From: JBFJKD01 sp041600415
Lineage (GTDB): Bacteria > Pseudomonadota > Gammaproteobacteria > Pseudomonadales > Porticoccaceae
Length of the DNA stretch: 64,000 bases
Assembly: GCA_041600415.1 (NCBI GenBank)
Contig: JBFIKF010000004.1
Location: 124,001-188,000 of the forward strand
Reading direction: 5' to 3'
Shown here: piece after piece, positions 8,079 to 16,680 of the stretch
How the letters are laid out: each line of letters begins with the position of its first letter
Numbering within the stretch: the stretch's first letter is position 1
Made by a program: the position numbers and the translations under genes
Notes under the pieces: generated by a model
Database searches by the model: none
The model's input: only the letters and a program-made list of their open reading frames with translations
Told to the model about the DNA's origin: nothing

Positions 8079-10691
8079 CTACTGAGCGCAAGCCGTCAAC
8101 CATTTTGGTGACAATAGCGAGCTTTGGATTTGAGCGGCATACAGGGCCAAGTCTGTCGCTGGACCAAGGAACCCCACCCACAAGTCGGGTGTGACTATGT
8201 CAGGGTTATCCGAAACCCAAACACAGTGCCCATCCATATCTTGACTTAAAATTCTAAGTGCGCTGGCCACCTTGCGAGCCTGCATGCTAGCCAGCGCCTC
8301 AAATCGTGGGATTTCACCAAGCATGCGCCATAGTTCCAATTGCCCAGCCAGCCCATGGCAGTAGGTAGGCGTGCCGACGGCGGGGGCATTACTCAGGCAC
8401 TCAACACCCCAATCTATCTCTTCGCGCAACGCCGGATCGTCTCCCAACCCCTGAAGGATGGCCCACAGATAGCCGGCAACACCATGGCACCAGTTGCCAA
8501 CGGCATGATGACGCTCGGATTGGAGCGTCATTCGCAGCGCGCCCGAGTCTGTACGCCCGGCATGATGAAGCGCGACGAACGTTTCACGGGCAAGGGCTAT
8601 CGCATCTGGATCACTGGCAGCTCGACCATAGGCAGCGAGCGCAAGCGCGAACCCTGCGGATCCGTGAGCACATCCAAGATAGTCGGCCTTTGCCTCCCCT
8701 TCCGTACCCCAGATAGGAACACCTCCCTGTCGACCTACGGTGTTTAGTAGGTCATGAGCCAGCCCGGCTGCAAGCTCGATCGCCCATGTCGTTTTGGTGA
8801 TCTCGCTGATGAGACAGCACGCAAACAGGACGCCGGTGCTCCCGCTGAAGAAATCGATCTCGCGGCGATCCGCAGCAGCTGCTAGGAGACGATCGCGAGC
8901 TGCATTCGCATAACGGCTATTGTCCAAACGCCGTGCGGCGAGTGTGAGGGCGAGCGCGACACCGGCATTGCCAGTAAAAAGGCCGGCCGCTTTTCCCGCT
9001 GGCCCAGCACTGGCCAGCCAATGCGCGCCACCCGAAATCTCGTTATCGAATTCGCGAGTTCCTGCGGCGGCATCGATACTCATGAGTCCGATGAGAACGC
9101 CAGCAGCGCCTATGTTGAGAGCCTCACAGTCGAAACCGCGTTGGAAATGCATGTTCCGCCAGTGGATACCTTCCTCTCCATGTTGAGCGAACAAACTAAC
9201 GGCTCGCGCAGCGTCGATACTCGCTGACCGGCACCATCTAAGATCGGCAAAACTCTGAGACAGCTTGCCGCCGTCGATATCGGGGCCTTCGGCAAGACGT
9301 TCAAACGCCTTCACTGCAGCGTCCGCAGTCGGGCGTGCCTCCGGGTCGGAGGCAGTTAAATATTCGAAGAGATCCGCCGCCGCGTAGGCATTTTCATTGC
9401 GCAACAGGTTAGCGAGGCACATCGAATCTGATGCTACCAAGCCCGGTGGGATGCCCATTACTGCCTGAAACAAGCACCCACCAAGCGCATAAACATCACG
9501 TGCCGGCATACTACGGTAACCATTGCCAACTTCCGGTGCGAGGTGCCCGCGTGTACCACCTCGCCGCCCGGACCCACCCACCGGAGCCGCCAGCTCGAAA
9601 TCAATCAAGACCACCCGCTCTTCAAGACGAAGTGCATTCTCGAGCTTGATATCCCCATGCACGAATCCTACTTCGTGCATCCGGGCAATGGCATATACGA
9701 GATGAGGGAGTGCTGCAATCCGTTCCGCCTGCGGCAGTTCCGAAAGGCGCGAGCCGCGTAAATCTTGCACGACAAGCGAAGGCCACGGGACATCGCTCCA
9801 TCCGAGCGGCCATGGCGCAATCCCGTGGGGCGCAAGCACCGAGAGGATCTGGAATTCGGCATTAAGAAGGTCACCACAATCCCGTCCAAATGCATCGCCG
9901 CCTACCCCAGGTCGCACAACCTTAACGACTGCTGTTTCAAAATTCGTCGTATCCGCAGCGAGATAGACAACTGACTGCGGCGTCTCGCTTATTACCGAGA
10001 GTAAAATATAGTTCGCTCTGCCGACCGTGACATCATCCTTCACCCTAAAGGGGCATGGCGATGGTAGATATCCTTTGATCGGTAAGGCAAAGCCGCGTGG
10101 CTGAGTTCCATCCCGCTGCCGTTGGTCGGTACTAAGATTGCCGGTGGGGTGAGTTATTGCGTGTGAGTAGCGACCGGTGCTGTCTACGACGATCGGACCG
10201 GGCCGAAATACGCCGAAGCGAAAGGACACAGCAGAGTATGGCCGAATATGTAAATCTGTACAGACTTCAGGCCCGTTGCTGCATGGCCAAATCGTGTCGA
10301 GTGCTATGATGAGGTTGCGTGCTGCATCGTCATCGCATGGATAAATCGTGAGGATCTTGCCGATCTGCTCAAGACCGGCATCGCCAGAATTGAGATAGAC
10401 GACATCGTCAATTCGTTGCGGCACCTTGAATGCTGCACCCATGGCCAACAGAGTCGGTACAACTGCGCGCAGCATCTTCGGGCATTCGTAGGCGCTCGCC
10501 GAGACGTGGATTTTCCAACCCTGCGTCGGCGTTTCCACAGCGGAAAGGAATCTCCAATGCATTGGACCGTCGACCCAGTCTTTAGTGGTCCAGGAAGACG
10601 GCAAACTAGCGCCCAGCCAAGAAAGTGCCGCGGAATAATCTTCCGCGGCACTTGATTCCTCATATAGTAGGATGGGTAACCCATCCGTCAT
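8079..10691 (-). CDS. Class IV-like lanthipeptide synthetase (lyase-kinase-cyclase)
   Basis: 870 residues from the ATG at 10691, eight bases after the precursor stop; an earlier ATG at 10754 would overlap the precursor gene and is rejected. The N-terminal about 230 residues contain the GWKIHVSA segment typical of LanKC/LanL lyase regions. A protein-kinase domain follows, with HGDIKLEN (about 345-352) and a DFE in place of DFG (about 364). The C-terminal LanC-type domain has CAHGSAG (about 674), NWCHG (Cys735) and TYCHG (Cys778, His779). These last three positions match the zinc ligands of NisC-type cyclases, which class III LanKC enzymes lack, so class IV is favoured. It would phosphorylate and eliminate Ser/Thr in the precursor and add Cys to form (methyl)lanthionine. 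Confidence 0.9.
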   Translation of the reverse strand: MTDGLPILLYEESSAAEDYSAALSWLGASLPSSWTTKDWVDGPMHWRFLSAVETPTQGWKIHVSASAYECPKMLRAVVPTLLAMGAAFKVPQRIDDVVYLNSGDAGLEQIGKILTIYPCDDDAARNLIIALDTIWPCSNGPEVCTDLHIRPYSAVSFRFGVFRPGPIVVDSTGRYSHAITHPTGNLSTDQRQRDGTQPRGFALPIKGYLPSPCPFRVKDDVTVGRANYILLSVISETPQSVVYLAADTTNFETAVVKVVRPGVGGDAFGRDCGDLLNAEFQILSVLAPHGIAPWPLGWSDVPWPSLVVQDLRGSRLSELPQAERIAALPHLVYAIARMHEVGFVHGDIKLENALRLEERVVLIDFELAAPVGGSGRRGGTRGHLAPEVGNGYRSMPARDVYALGGCLFQAVMGIPPGLVASDSMCLANLLRNENAYAAADLFEYLTASDPEARPTADAAVKAFERLAEGPDIDGGKLSQSFADLRWCRSASIDAARAVSLFAQHGEEGIHWRNMHFQRGFDCEALNIGAAGVLIGLMSIDAAAGTREFDNEISGGAHWLASAGPAGKAAGLFTGNAGVALALTLAARRLDNSRYANAARDRLLAAAADRREIDFFSGSTGVLFACCLISEITKTTWAIELAAGLAHDLLNTVGRQGGVPIWGTEGEAKADYLGCAHGSAGFALALAAYGRAASDPDAIALARETFVALHHAGRTDSGALRMTLQSERHHAVGNWCHGVAGYLWAILQGLGDDPALREEIDWGVECLSNAPAVGTPTYCHGLAGQLELWRMLGEIPRFEALASMQARKVASALRILSQDMDGHCVWVSDNPDIVTPDLWVGFLGPATDLALYAAQIQSSLLSPKWLTACAQ

Positions 10692-10698
10692 CACTTCT

Positions 10699-10905
10699 TC
10701 AGCCGTGGCGGGTTGCTTGGCAGGTGTGCCATGGGCACATATGGATGGCTCCACTATGCTGATCGTTGACGTCTGTTGAACTTCTCGAATCGCCAGCTAA
10801 GCCGGCGAGCTCGGAGCGAGCTTCCGCTGCTGTGATGGTTCCGTTGATAACGGCTGAGCTGAGGCCATCGGTGACGCGGCGCAATTCTTGTTGATCGTTG
10901 TTCAT
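10699..10905 (-). CDS. Candidate lanthipeptide precursor (LanA)
   Basis: 68 residues, directly upstream of the synthetase and preceded by AAAGGAGA nine bases before the ATG. The first 38 residues form a helix-prone charged leader ending ARSELAGLAG. The tail is rich in Ser/Thr and holds the only cysteines, Cys57 and Cys62, in HMCPWHTCQAT. Ser51 (S-G-A-I-H-M-C) could ring with Cys57 over six residues; Ser40, Ser42, Ser43, Thr44, Thr61 and Thr65 are further dehydration candidates. His and Trp around the cysteines give oxygenases plausible targets. Leader/core boundary and ring pattern are inferred. No second precursor was found. Confidence 0.8.
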   Translation of the reverse strand: MNNDQQELRRVTDGLSSAVINGTITAAEARSELAGLAGDSRSSTDVNDQHSGAIHMCPWHTCQATRHG

Positions 10906-11243
10906 AGGCTGTCTCCTTTATTAAAAATAAAAAGCTTGAGCTAAGTTGTCGCGAGATGGTGAAATGTGTCGTGGCAGATTCCCGAAACATCGTAAACACT
11001 ATAGCGGATTCGGTATATTGACTCAATCATTCTACTCTGCTAGCGTTTTTCTGAAAAAAACATAATGTTGCACTCACAAGGGGACGTCCGATGCGACCAC
11101 CCTGCCAGGAACATTAAGACTCTGAAGTTTCTATCCAGCATCCATCGTCCAATAAGCGAAGTCGTTCGTTCGGTCTGCGACGACGCAGCTGTAGCTACCA
11201 GTATATTACAAGAAGTGTTTCGATTTTATGAAAGGAAGAGTGT
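10906..11243. promoter_or_regulatory. Divergent promoter region between lanA and the P450 gene
   Basis: AT-rich 338 bases separating the two divergent transcripts of the cargo. A strong ribosome site (AAAGGAGA) leads lanA on the minus strand, and GGAAGAG leads the P450 gene on the plus strand. Promoters for both arms must be here. No clear operator palindrome or regulator gene was seen nearby, so cluster control is unknown. Confidence 0.6.
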
Positions 11244-11247
11244 ATGA
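11065..11247 (+). CDS. Possible 60-residue small ORF coupled to P450
   Basis: Weak candidate. Its TGA overlaps the P450 ATG (ATGA), the arrangement of coupled genes, and residues after about 30 look helical (SEVVRSVCDDAAVATSILQEVF). There is no ribosome site before the ATG and no family is recognised, so it may be chance. Confidence 0.25.
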   Translation: MLHSQGDVRCDHPARNIKTLKFLSSIHRPISEVVRSVCDDAAVATSILQEVFRFYERKSV

Positions 11248-12461
11248 ACGCGGAGCCTGATAATCTACCTTTCCTCGATCCAGAGTTTAAGGCTCGTTCT
11301 CCGATCCTGTGCCGGCAACTCGCAGGGGATGGCTCGCTCATTCGTGTGCGCCTACCATCAGATCTAGGCGCTTGGATTACCGTGAGCCACAATTTGGCAC
11401 GCTCTCTACTGCGCGATGCACGACTAATTAAGCAGCCTATCGGCATCACCTCATCGACCAAATCCCTTCACCCCATCTTTCGTCATATGTTGGCCTTGGA
11501 TCCGCCTGAGCACACACGACTACGCGCAGCCTTATCAGCGGCGATGCCACCGGAGCGAGTGCGGATGTTGCGCCCGGAGGTCGAGGCAGTTACCCAGAAC
11601 CTTGTCACTAAGCTCTCGGCGTATGGCATGGAACCTTTCGACATCCTAGCGGAGCTGGCACTTCCGCTGCCAGTGAAGGTGATTACACAGCTACTTGGAA
11701 TTCCTTCCGAAGACCAAGCGCTTATCCAGGAGTGGTCTTTATCATTGCTGCAGGCCGATCTTGATAAACCTGACCGGACAAATGCCATAGCCGACGACAT
11801 CGACGCGTATCTACGCATACTGATAGCCGAAAAGCAACGGGCACCAGATGACAGTGTCATGAGCTTTCTTGTTCACGCAAAAAAACAAGAATCATTGAGT
11901 ACCGAGGAGATCTCTGCAATGGGATTTCTTCTACTCACTGCAGGTCATGAGACGTCGGCTAATCTAATAGCCAACGGGGTTTTGAGTCTACTGCGCACTC
12001 CTTCAACCTGGCGCCAGCTTAGCATGGACCCCTCGATCGCGGGAGCCACTATCGAAGAGGTCTTGCGATTCGAGAGTCCGCTTGAGTTTTCCACACTACG
12101 CTATGCTGCCGAGGATATAGTCATCGAAGGCCAAACAATCTGTCGCGGCGATCTGGTTTTCGTCGGTCTCGGTGCCGCCAACCGAGATCCATTCGTGTTC
12201 TCCAAACCCAACGTGTTCGATATTGATCGCAATAACAATGCGCGCCATGTTTCATTTGGGCAAGGAGTGCACGCCTGTCCCGGCGCTCATCTTGCGCGAC
12301 TTGAAGGAGAGGTAGCACTCTCAGCGCTCGCACGTCACTTTCCAAGTCTCGAACTCGCAACAGTGCCCGAAACACTACAGTGGATCCCAGGCCTCGTAAT
12401 GCGAGGGCTCGCTTCACTCCCAGTTCGTGCTGGGAACCAGCACGAAGCCAAGCCAAGCTGA
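11244..12461 (+). CDS. Cytochrome P450
   Basis: 405 residues, a soluble bacterial P450 without membrane anchor. The I-helix oxygen motif AGHET is at about 233, the ExxR pair is in EEVLR (Glu272, Arg275), and the haem loop FGQGVHACPGAHLAR carries the proximal Cys345. The ribosome site GGAAGAG precedes the ATG. By family it needs external ferredoxin and reductase, none of which is encoded nearby. It is divergent to the lanthipeptide operon and lies inside the same cargo, so oxidation or oxidative cross-linking of the peptide is a plausible role; it could instead act on an attached small molecule. Confidence 0.93.
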   Translation: MNAEPDNLPFLDPEFKARSPILCRQLAGDGSLIRVRLPSDLGAWITVSHNLARSLLRDARLIKQPIGITSSTKSLHPIFRHMLALDPPEHTRLRAALSAAMPPERVRMLRPEVEAVTQNLVTKLSAYGMEPFDILAELALPLPVKVITQLLGIPSEDQALIQEWSLSLLQADLDKPDRTNAIADDIDAYLRILIAEKQRAPDDSVMSFLVHAKKQESLSTEEISAMGFLLLTAGHETSANLIANGVLSLLRTPSTWRQLSMDPSIAGATIEEVLRFESPLEFSTLRYAAEDIVIEGQTICRGDLVFVGLGAANRDPFVFSKPNVFDIDRNNNARHVSFGQGVHACPGAHLARLEGEVALSALARHFPSLELATVPETLQWIPGLVMRGLASLPVRAGNQHEAKPS

Positions 12462-12755
12462 TGTTTGAATGTAGATAACATAAATGGATTTTTCTTTCGC
12501 AGAATTTCTTCGTGTTATTTTTCGATCAACTGTCGGTCTGACACGTCAACTCCCTCAAGCCACATTCCGATACCCAAGGTCATCATCTATCTGTCTGGTG
12601 ATGCACTGTTTCGGCAGTGATCTATCCTAGTTCGGGAATTAGGCGGAAATACTGCTTGGAATATCGAACGCCACAGTCCGGTTTCGTCAGCATTTGTGGC
12701 GATTTGAACGACTGCATAATATCTTTTCTGATCACCACGTAAAGAGCCACGAGCA
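12462..12755. other. Non-coding right edge of the lanthipeptide cargo
   Basis: 294 bases between the P450 stop and the end of the TIGR03747 gene. No gene, clear terminator or insertion-sequence end was seen. One edge of the cargo insertion should fall here, because TIGR03747 and RAQPRD genes are normally close neighbours. Confidence 0.5.
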
Positions 12756-13490
12756 TCAAAGATACTTCTTGAACGTACTCGCCGTGACCGCCACCGTCAG
12801 CGCGAACAAGGTTGCAAACGGCAAGATGACGAAGGTCGGATGTAGACTGAACGGCAAGGCGAGATAGGTCACCCAGGTCAGGACTACCAAAGGTAGTGCC
12901 GCCTTCTTCGCATAGTGGTAGACGAAGGAACTCTCTCGACCTCCACCCCATCGACGCAGATCACGTTGTACCAATCCATCAACGAGCGCGACCAGGCTAA
13001 ACAGCAAAAATATCGGCATCGCCAGGGTCAAAATGGCAAGGCGCACTGAGAACACCTGGGTCACCTGCATCATGGCCAGTACATACTCTGCCAGGGGTTT
13101 ATAGACCTTATGCAACGTCGCCCTGACGCCCTGCTCATACTTCCGCGGAGGCAGTGACACCCATTGGATGAAATCCACAAACCGCGTCACCTCGAAAAGG
13201 TAGTGGTAGGAATTATCGGCGAACCGTTTGGCGAATCGTGCCGGATCGGAGGTCACAACACTGCGACGAAAATCATTATCGAGATAGCTGATCTCCGTGA
13301 CCAGCATGGTACGGCTGTGATCGACCCCTTCATCCGGCCACCATAGCACCATGCCTGCCCACTCCACGATGATAGAGAACAACAGCGAAAACAATAACCA
13401 CAGGATGACCTTCGCGGCAGCCGATAAGGTCTTCGAAAACAGTCCTTGCTGAACCACACGGTGACGAGGATCTGCCACGGCCTCAGCCAT
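12756..13490 (-). CDS. ICE membrane protein, TIGR03747 family
   Basis: 244 residues with four hydrophobic segments: about 30-50, 150-170 and two near the C-terminus (KAALPLVVLTWVTYLALPF and FVILPFATLFALTVAV). The central region carries family features such as DEGVDHSRTMLVTEISYL. It is an inner-membrane protein always found beside the TraD gene in GI-type ICEs and thought to assist coupling. It overlaps the TraD stop by eight bases. In the canonical order the RAQPRD gene follows closely; here about 9 kb of cargo intervenes. Confidence 0.87.
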   Translation of the reverse strand: MAEAVADPRHRVVQQGLFSKTLSAAAKVILWLLFSLLFSIIVEWAGMVLWWPDEGVDHSRTMLVTEISYLDNDFRRSVVTSDPARFAKRFADNSYHYLFEVTRFVDFIQWVSLPPRKYEQGVRATLHKVYKPLAEYVLAMMQVTQVFSVRLAILTLAMPIFLLFSLVALVDGLVQRDLRRWGGGRESSFVYHYAKKAALPLVVLTWVTYLALPFSLHPTFVILPFATLFALTVAVTASTFKKYL

Positions 13491-15582
13491 CGGAGGCCTC
13501 CGGTTCTACCTCGGGCTCGCTGACGTCCGGCGCGGCTCCCCACCACGGTTCCTGCACGCGGTACCAGTGATCGTTGGTGATGTAGGTGCGCTCCATCTCA
13601 TTGGTTATCTCGGTGAGCGTCTCAGGCATATCCGAGTCCGTCGCGGGCAACGGCATGCGAATCTTCCATAGCTGGCCACCTTCCAGGAGGGCAAAGGCCT
13701 GTCCCTTGGGTAGGGTTATCAGCTCGGCCGGTGTCAGCAACGGGACTTCCGAAACACTGATCCGGTCCTCGTTACGGGAGCTGAAATCTATTCCGGAACC
13801 CGGCTCTGAGGAATCGTTGACACCCGAGACACTCATCAAGGTGAACACCTCAACCTTGGGTAGCTGGTCGGTGAGCATCTCGGCCGTGGCCAGCTCTTTC
13901 ACCCTTAGCATGATCATCGTGTTGAAGTTACCGGCCACCTGCCCGGCTTTTGCGCGGTTGCCGATGCGTGCCTCCACGTCTGACCAGGTCTGGGTGTAGG
14001 CCGTGACCTGAAAACCTGCCCCACCAGCCTTGTTCAACAATGGGACGAACTCGTCCCCGATCAGTTCGTTGAACTCATCGGCGTGCATGGAGATGGTGGG
14101 CGGTGTATCGATGGACTCACCGTCTACGCCATGCTTGTAGATATGCCCGGCCACCGACACCAGATCGGCGAACATGGAATTGCCTACTGCGCTGGCCACT
14201 GTGGTATCAGTCAGGGCATCCAGCCCTACATAGACGATCCCCTTGCGTCGGATGACTTCCATCCATTCAAAGATCGGTCTCGTATCGTTCTTATCCAGAT
14301 AATCCGGGGAGATAAGTTCGGCGATATTGCCCGTGGTGAGCTTCTCCATCAGGGGTCCTACGGAACTGACGATCTTGTCGAAATAGGTCTTGTCGTACTT
14401 GAAGGCAGACACCAGCCCATCGAGGACAGGATCATAGAGGTCCTGTGCCTGCAGGTGCCGCATCAGGGCGATAGCTTCTTTACTGCGACCCCGCAGGGCC
14501 GCCGGCAGGTTCCGTTCTGAGATCTTGCTTGCCAATTCCTCGACCTGCTCCTTCCAATCCTCTGCGCCGTGTGTATCCAGATGCGCCTCGGCATACTCCG
14601 TGAACAGAGGTTCAATATCGTTGATGTAGCGTCGGACCTGCTGGTAATCCGGACGGCGGTTTAGTGCCACGAGTGCGCGAGCAATGATATTGACGAATCG
14701 CCAGGCGAACTCCTTAAAGGCCGCCGAATTTCCTTCACTGGGTAACTGGTTGGCGATACGGGTAGCAACCTCGGTGATGCGAGAGAAGTTACCGATGGCG
14801 TTGTAGCGAGCCGAAACCTGGGGAAATCCCAGATGGAACATATAGAAGTCTTTGGTCCGTCCGGCCCGCTTGGCCTCGGCATATACACGCCGCAACAAAC
14901 CCGCATCCCCCTTGGGGTCGAAAACGATCACCACATCGCCGCGCCGGATATCCTGGGTAATGAGAATCTCGGCAAGCCGGGTCTTACCGACGCGAGTGGT
15001 CCCCAACACCAGGGTATGCCCCACCCGCTCGCCGATATCCATCCACACGTCCTGTTCGTCCGGCTCGACGGCATGCAAGGCCGGTTTACCACCGACCGCC
15101 GGCAACGGGGCCAAGGGATTCCACCAGACCCGCACCCGGAACAGCCGCGCCAGCAAACTCAGAATCGGGACCGATTCCCAGGCGACCTCCTTGCGGCGCG
15201 CCCATTGATACAGGGTTCCCGGCTGGACGTAACGCTGGACCTCCGGCCGGATGGTATCGCGCAGGCGCTGGGTGTGTTTCTGGGTCCAGCGAAAGCCCCG
15301 GCCCAGAAAGAGCTTGCGGCGACTCAGCGGGATCTTGCGGGAACGTACCTTATAGTTGGACAGTCGGCGCATGTTGCCCTGGTAGCGCAGCACCCGCCAG
15401 GCCTGCCGGCCCCGGATCACGCCGATCAGGCTCAGTACGGCGCCAGCGCCATAGGCCACACCCGGCGGCATCATCAGTGCCCATGGGGCCAGAATGGCGA
15501 TGGCTGCCGTGGCGAACGCAACCAACGTCGACCACAGCTCGACCGGGGGTCGCAGCAAGGCCTCGATGGGATGGGTACTCAC
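13483..15582 (-). CDS. traD: Type IV coupling protein TraD (TIGR03743 family)
   Basis: 699-residue hexameric ATPase that links the relaxosome to the mating channel. Two membrane helices lie near residues 17-60. The Walker A motif GTTRVGKTR follows at about 194, with IVFDPKGD soon after; TISMHADEFNELIGDEF (about 492) is the Walker B region. The C-terminus is acidic (EPEVEPEASDG), as in many coupling proteins where it contacts the relaxase. It overlaps both neighbours by 4-8 bases. Confidence 0.93.
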   Translation of the reverse strand: MSTHPIEALLRPPVELWSTLVAFATAAIAILAPWALMMPPGVAYGAGAVLSLIGVIRGRQAWRVLRYQGNMRRLSNYKVRSRKIPLSRRKLFLGRGFRWTQKHTQRLRDTIRPEVQRYVQPGTLYQWARRKEVAWESVPILSLLARLFRVRVWWNPLAPLPAVGGKPALHAVEPDEQDVWMDIGERVGHTLVLGTTRVGKTRLAEILITQDIRRGDVVIVFDPKGDAGLLRRVYAEAKRAGRTKDFYMFHLGFPQVSARYNAIGNFSRITEVATRIANQLPSEGNSAAFKEFAWRFVNIIARALVALNRRPDYQQVRRYINDIEPLFTEYAEAHLDTHGAEDWKEQVEELASKISERNLPAALRGRSKEAIALMRHLQAQDLYDPVLDGLVSAFKYDKTYFDKIVSSVGPLMEKLTTGNIAELISPDYLDKNDTRPIFEWMEVIRRKGIVYVGLDALTDTTVASAVGNSMFADLVSVAGHIYKHGVDGESIDTPPTISMHADEFNELIGDEFVPLLNKAGGAGFQVTAYTQTWSDVEARIGNRAKAGQVAGNFNTMIMLRVKELATAEMLTDQLPKVEVFTLMSVSGVNDSSEPGSGIDFSSRNEDRISVSEVPLLTPAELITLPKGQAFALLEGGQLWKIRMPLPATDSDMPETLTEITNEMERTYITNDHWYRVQEPWWGAAPDVSEPEVEPEASDG

Positions 15583-16109
15583 TGCTCGATGCCGTGCGCT
15601 GAGATCAGCACCGGATAGTGCGAAACGCTCAGTGCCTTCGCGATGTCGCTGCCTGGCGCTGGCAGGATAGACAGGCCGTCAGCCAGTCGAGCAATCGTTC
15701 GCAAATCATCCATCGTCTCGGCCTGCACCAGCATCCCGACGGCACCGATCTCCTTGAGCCGTTCGCGATGCGTCTGTAGCCACTGTTGGGAACGGCTGTC
15801 TGACCCGATCAAGAAAAATGGCCGCGTGAACGGCCGGTCATGCGCACGAGCCAGAACCGGCCCCGGTGTCAGGCCGGGTGATTGAATGGGCAACCAGGCT
15901 TTAGGATCGGCTGCACCGAGTGATGGTTTTATCTGGATTGGCTTTTGCTTCGGCATGCCTTCTCTCGATTCGAAGACATCAAGAAACGGCGCTATGGAAT
16001 GAGTATGCCCGCTGTCATAGATCACAGTCAGATCACCCCGGGCCGTGACAGGCACCAGCAGGCAACTCATGACCATGAGCTTCCGACAATAAAGACTGAA
16101 TCGACCCAT
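15579..16109 (-). CDS. ICE protein, TIGR03765 family
   Basis: 176 residues with a signal peptide (cleavage near VTARG-D). The mature part contains LTVIYDSGHTHSIAPFLD and ends LSVSHYPVLISAHGIEQ, both typical of this exported family. Function unknown; it is always encoded between the lytic transglycosylase and TraD in GI-type ICEs. It overlaps the TraD start by four bases. Confidence 0.85.
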   Translation of the reverse strand: MGRFSLYCRKLMVMSCLLVPVTARGDLTVIYDSGHTHSIAPFLDVFESREGMPKQKPIQIKPSLGAADPKAWLPIQSPGLTPGPVLARAHDRPFTRPFFLIGSDSRSQQWLQTHRERLKEIGAVGMLVQAETMDDLRTIARLADGLSILPAPGSDIAKALSVSHYPVLISAHGIEQ

Positions 16110-16113
16110 CGTG

Positions 16114-16677
16114 TCATCCCTCCTTTACAATGCGCTGCCAGTGGGAGACAACACGACGACGGTACCGGTCTGCACGTTGGGAATCCTTCGGTGAGTGATA
16201 ACAGCCAACGCTGCCCCACCAGTCCTGCCGCGTGTTGTAACAATCCTGCAGAATCCCAGCACCCACGCGTATGTTGTGATACGGATCAAGTGCCTGCCAT
16301 GGGGTTCCGAGCCGATCCTTGTGGTAACGCCAGTTCACCTGCATCAGGCCAATATCAATGGAACGCTTCCCCTCCTTCAGATACGCCGTCAATGCCCGCC
16401 AGGCCGCTTGCCGGGAATCGAAGAAGTAACCCCGGCCGGCCACGTTCAATGTCCAGGGCCAGGGCCGGAGGGCTCTGGCCTGTCCCGTCTGCTTACCACT
16501 TTCAGTGAGTGCCACAGCGAACAGAACGCTCTGTGGTATTCCGTGCTCTGCGGCAATCATGCGATAACCCGCTGGCACGGATTCATTCGCCTGGCTTTTA
16601 GAAGGAAGCGCCAGAACGGCCGAAACGATAACGGCAAATACGATCGGCCAGCCGAAAACTCGTATCAACGCCACCAT
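16114..16677 (-). CDS. Lytic transglycosylase (SLT domain) of the transfer system
   Basis: 187 residues with a signal peptide. The SLT fold is shown by the catalytic Glu in VALTESGK, the IDIGLMQVNWRYH motif and the DPYHNIRVGAGIL motif. It cleaves peptidoglycan so that the conjugation apparatus can cross the wall, as VirB1/PilT-type enzymes do. Four bases separate it from the TIGR03765 gene and three from TIGR03759. Confidence 0.92.
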   Translation of the reverse strand: MVALIRVFGWPIVFAVIVSAVLALPSKSQANESVPAGYRMIAAEHGIPQSVLFAVALTESGKQTGQARALRPWPWTLNVAGRGYFFDSRQAAWRALTAYLKEGKRSIDIGLMQVNWRYHKDRLGTPWQALDPYHNIRVGAGILQDCYNTRQDWWGSVGCYHSPKDSQRADRYRRRVVSHWQRIVKEG

Positions 16678-16680
16678 GGG

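Noticed and set aside
10692..10754. Upstream ATG extending the synthetase by 21 residues
   Set aside because: The extension overlaps the precursor gene in another frame, and the ATG at 10691 gives a normal start after GAAGAAG.
14833..15618. 261-codon plus-strand ORF opposite traD
   Set aside because: Lies antisense to a clear TraD coding sequence; composition is that of a mirrored GC-rich gene.
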